A DNA stretch of 64,000 nucleotides from Aquimarina sp. Aq78 (GTDB lineage Bacteria; Bacteroidota; Bacteroidia; Flavobacteriales; Flavobacteriaceae): NCBI RefSeq assembly GCF_900299525.1, contig NZ_OMKA01000007.1, positions 62,001 to 126,000 of the forward strand, written 5' to 3'. The notes below the pieces were generated by a model. The model did no database searches. It saw only the letters and a program-made list of their open reading frames with translations, and had not been told where the DNA came from. Shown here one piece after another: positions 62,388-64,000 of this stretch. A program made the translations under genes and the position numbers. Within the stretch, counting starts at the first letter, position 1; every line of letters begins with the position of its first letter.

Positions 62388-63803
62388 ATGAAGACTATAT
62401 ATAAAATAATAGTATCCTGTATCGTAATCACGATGTTCTCCTGCGAAGATTATCTGGATGTTAATGAAAATCCAAACCAGTTGGTTGAAGTTCCATCTGG
62501 AGACCTTCTATTAAAAGGAACACTCTTGGCCAATGCACAGGTACAACAAGGACAACTAGCCAGAACCTCTATGTATTATTCTGGTGGGCTTATTGGATTA
62601 AATCTGGTACAGCAAACGCTCTATAATTATGATTATACCCCGGGTGATTCTAATGCCGTATGGGAATTAATCTATAACGGAATATTAGTTCAAAATAATG
62701 AAATTAGAAGAATCTCTCCTAACCTCGATTTACTACAAGGGATCATCGATGTTAATGAGGCATTAGCTATTGGTACAGGAACATCTCTTTTTGGAGATAT
62801 CCCCTATTCTAATGCAGTACCTGATAATGCCAGTTTAGAATCTCCTGATCCTACAATAGACTTGCAAACAGACATCTATAACAATTTGCAAACTTTACTG
62901 GACGGAGCAATATCCAAAATAAATAATGCCACTACTAATGTTGGTAGTGAAGATATTTATTTTTCTGGCAATGGTACTTCCTGGGTTGCCGCTGCATACA
63001 CTCTAAAAGCCCGATATTATTTACAAACCAAACAGTACGATTTGGCATTAAACAATGTAGTAAATGGTATTAACAGTGCATCTGGAACCATGGCTTATAA
63101 ACCTATTGGTACTGTCGACTCCAACAGTAATATTCTTTTTAATTTTGTAAACAGTAGTCGGGCAGGTGATATGACAGGCGATAATGCCTTTTACCGGGAC
63201 CTTATAGATCCTGCTAATGCTTCTGGCAGAAATAATGCCAAGACAGATGAAACTGCACGCAGAAACTATTCTTACGTTAGCGGAGATGGAAATCAGGATG
63301 ATGGTATCGATGGACCATCTACTCCTATGAAATTAGTAAGCTACGAAGAAAATCTATTGATTTGGGCAGAATGTATCTTACGTGTTAATAATGACAATCA
63401 AGGAGCTATTGATAAACTTAATGAATTAAGAACTTATCTGGATTCTGGAAATGCATTTAACCTTATCGATGCAGCTGATACATTTAATTATGACCCCTAT
63501 GTTCTAGCAGATTTTCAAGCAGGAGGAATGGAAAATACTGATAATATAGTGGTAGACAGAGCAATTTTAAGAGAAATTATCGAAGAACGTTATGTAACAG
63601 GGTTTAGCACCTATATGCCATTTAACGATACTCGAAGGCTACTAAAATCCGATAGTGATGTTATTGTTCCTTTTCCATTAAACAATGCCACTACCACGAT
63701 TAATCCTCAACGATTTTTATATCCGCAGGATGAATTAGATAGTAATGCTAACATACCAAACCCAATCCCCGATTTATTCGCTCCTACGCCAGTAAATCAA
63801 TAG
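62388..63803 (+). CDS. SusD/RagB-family nutrient-binding outer-membrane lipoprotein
   Basis: 471 residues. Lipoprotein signal (IVITMFSC, Cys19), then EDYLDVNENPNQLVEVPSGD, typical of the SusD-like_2 subgroup. TPR helices include WELIYNGILVQNNEIRRI and WVAAAYTLKARYYLQTKQYD, then LALNNVV; the C-terminus has PMKLVSYEENLLIWAECILR and the IIEERYVTGFSTYMPFNDTR signature. It forms the lid of the SusC barrel. 11 bases after susC, same operon. Confidence 0.93.
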   Translation: MKTIYKIIVSCIVITMFSCEDYLDVNENPNQLVEVPSGDLLLKGTLLANAQVQQGQLARTSMYYSGGLIGLNLVQQTLYNYDYTPGDSNAVWELIYNGILVQNNEIRRISPNLDLLQGIIDVNEALAIGTGTSLFGDIPYSNAVPDNASLESPDPTIDLQTDIYNNLQTLLDGAISKINNATTNVGSEDIYFSGNGTSWVAAAYTLKARYYLQTKQYDLALNNVVNGINSASGTMAYKPIGTVDSNSNILFNFVNSSRAGDMTGDNAFYRDLIDPANASGRNNAKTDETARRNYSYVSGDGNQDDGIDGPSTPMKLVSYEENLLIWAECILRVNNDNQGAIDKLNELRTYLDSGNAFNLIDAADTFNYDPYVLADFQAGGMENTDNIVVDRAILREIIEERYVTGFSTYMPFNDTRRLLKSDSDVIVPFPLNNATTTINPQRFLYPQDELDSNANIPNPIPDLFAPTPVNQ

Positions 63804-63832
63804 CCTAGTTATTCCATTTTCGGAAACAATTA

Positions 63833-63866
63833 AAAACCAACGAAGTTAGCTTCGTTGGTTTTTTTA
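63833..63866 (+). terminator. Terminator of the susCD operon
   Basis: Perfect 11-bp stem AACCAACGAAG (63835-63845) with CTTCGTTGGTT (63850-63860), loop TTAG, then a T run. The remaining bases to 64000 show no gene. Confidence 0.9.
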
Positions 63867-64000
63867 TGTAAAATTAGAAATACTATCGAATCTGTTTCCA
63901 ATCAAATATGATTAGACAAATTTTAACATTTTTAGAATAGGGTAACATCAATACTAAATGTTGTGTATATAAATTGAAAAGTCAAAATAGCTTCATAAAT

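Noticed and set aside
1..64000. tRNA or rRNA genes
   Set aside because: No stretch with the conserved tRNA T-arm motif in a cloverleaf context or rRNA signatures was seen on reading.

Overview
The window looks like a chromosomal segment of a marine-type Bacteroidota, most likely Flavobacteriaceae. The evidence is AT-rich DNA with almost no Shine-Dalgarno sequences, a SusC/SusD pair, a DUF5117-type metalloprotease, 7TM-AraC regulators, LytS/LytT signalling, GldB/DUF2268-like lipoproteins and many short lipoproteins. Aquimarina or a relative is plausible, but the genus cannot be fixed from sequence alone. Nearly every gene is on the + strand. The exceptions are the LytT/LytS pair (40020-41746) and a tiny ORF at 58532-58687.

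Layout. 0-3 kb: an NTF2-like protein, a sigma factor and a class-C-type serine hydrolase. 3-16 kb: an accessory stretch of about 16 small, unrelated, mostly single-gene units (Tiki/EreA-like protein, WYL regulator + DUF4345, DoxX-like, a 54-residue double-glycine-leader peptide, DUF4287/DUF5655, VOC, NERD-zinc finger, several lipoproteins, Skp/OmpH-like, SRPBCC, alpha/beta hydrolase-TPR), separated by repeats. 16-24.9 kb: more core-like genes (metalloprotease, aquaporin, a Pycsar-effector-like membrane protein, SDR-DUF2867, and a DinB-SRPBCC-sigma operon). 25-35 kb: accessory again (AraC, amidohydrolase, lipoproteins, serine hydrolase, a broken gene, DUF2268-like, papain-like protease, coiled-coil protein). 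35-38 kb: an ECF42-type sigma factor followed by a YCII/YHS-like/SRPBCC operon. 38-50 kb: serine hydrolases, LytST divergent from an S41 peptidase + DJ-1-like lipoprotein, a TNT-like protein, DUF5694, VF530 + PLP dehydratase, LRR protein. 50-58.5 kb: GNAT, two broken genes (DUF1963, NTF2-like), flavodoxin-like/NAT/GNAT operon, mqo, AraC, lipocalin-like lipoprotein, orphan TIR protein. 59-64 kb: SusC/SusD with a strong terminator.

The most striking structure is in the gaps. Many single genes in the accessory stretches are followed, at or just after the stop codon, by an arm resembling TAACAAYGTATA...CATAGC. The next start is preceded by an imperfectly complementary arm ending in ...CGTTRGC or ...TTGTTGGC. 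In several elements (3078-3140, 11303-11470, 27941-28041, 28801-28966, 29376-29557, 33677-33772, 37651-37797) the two arms pair with each other although the stem sequence differs between element groups. One gene per unit, one orientation, conserved ends and conserved folding rather than sequence is the architecture of integron attC cassettes. No integrase is present in the window and the core sites do not fully match GTTRRRY. I therefore describe these as attC-like or MITE-like cassette boundaries, with mobility unproven. Further repeat modules sit inside the same gaps: a REP-like GGATTTGCAATCC palindrome, a block around CCATATACATTACCATTGC, and a GTACTGGTAC-centred hairpin. They often lie directly upstream of start codons and may carry promoters.
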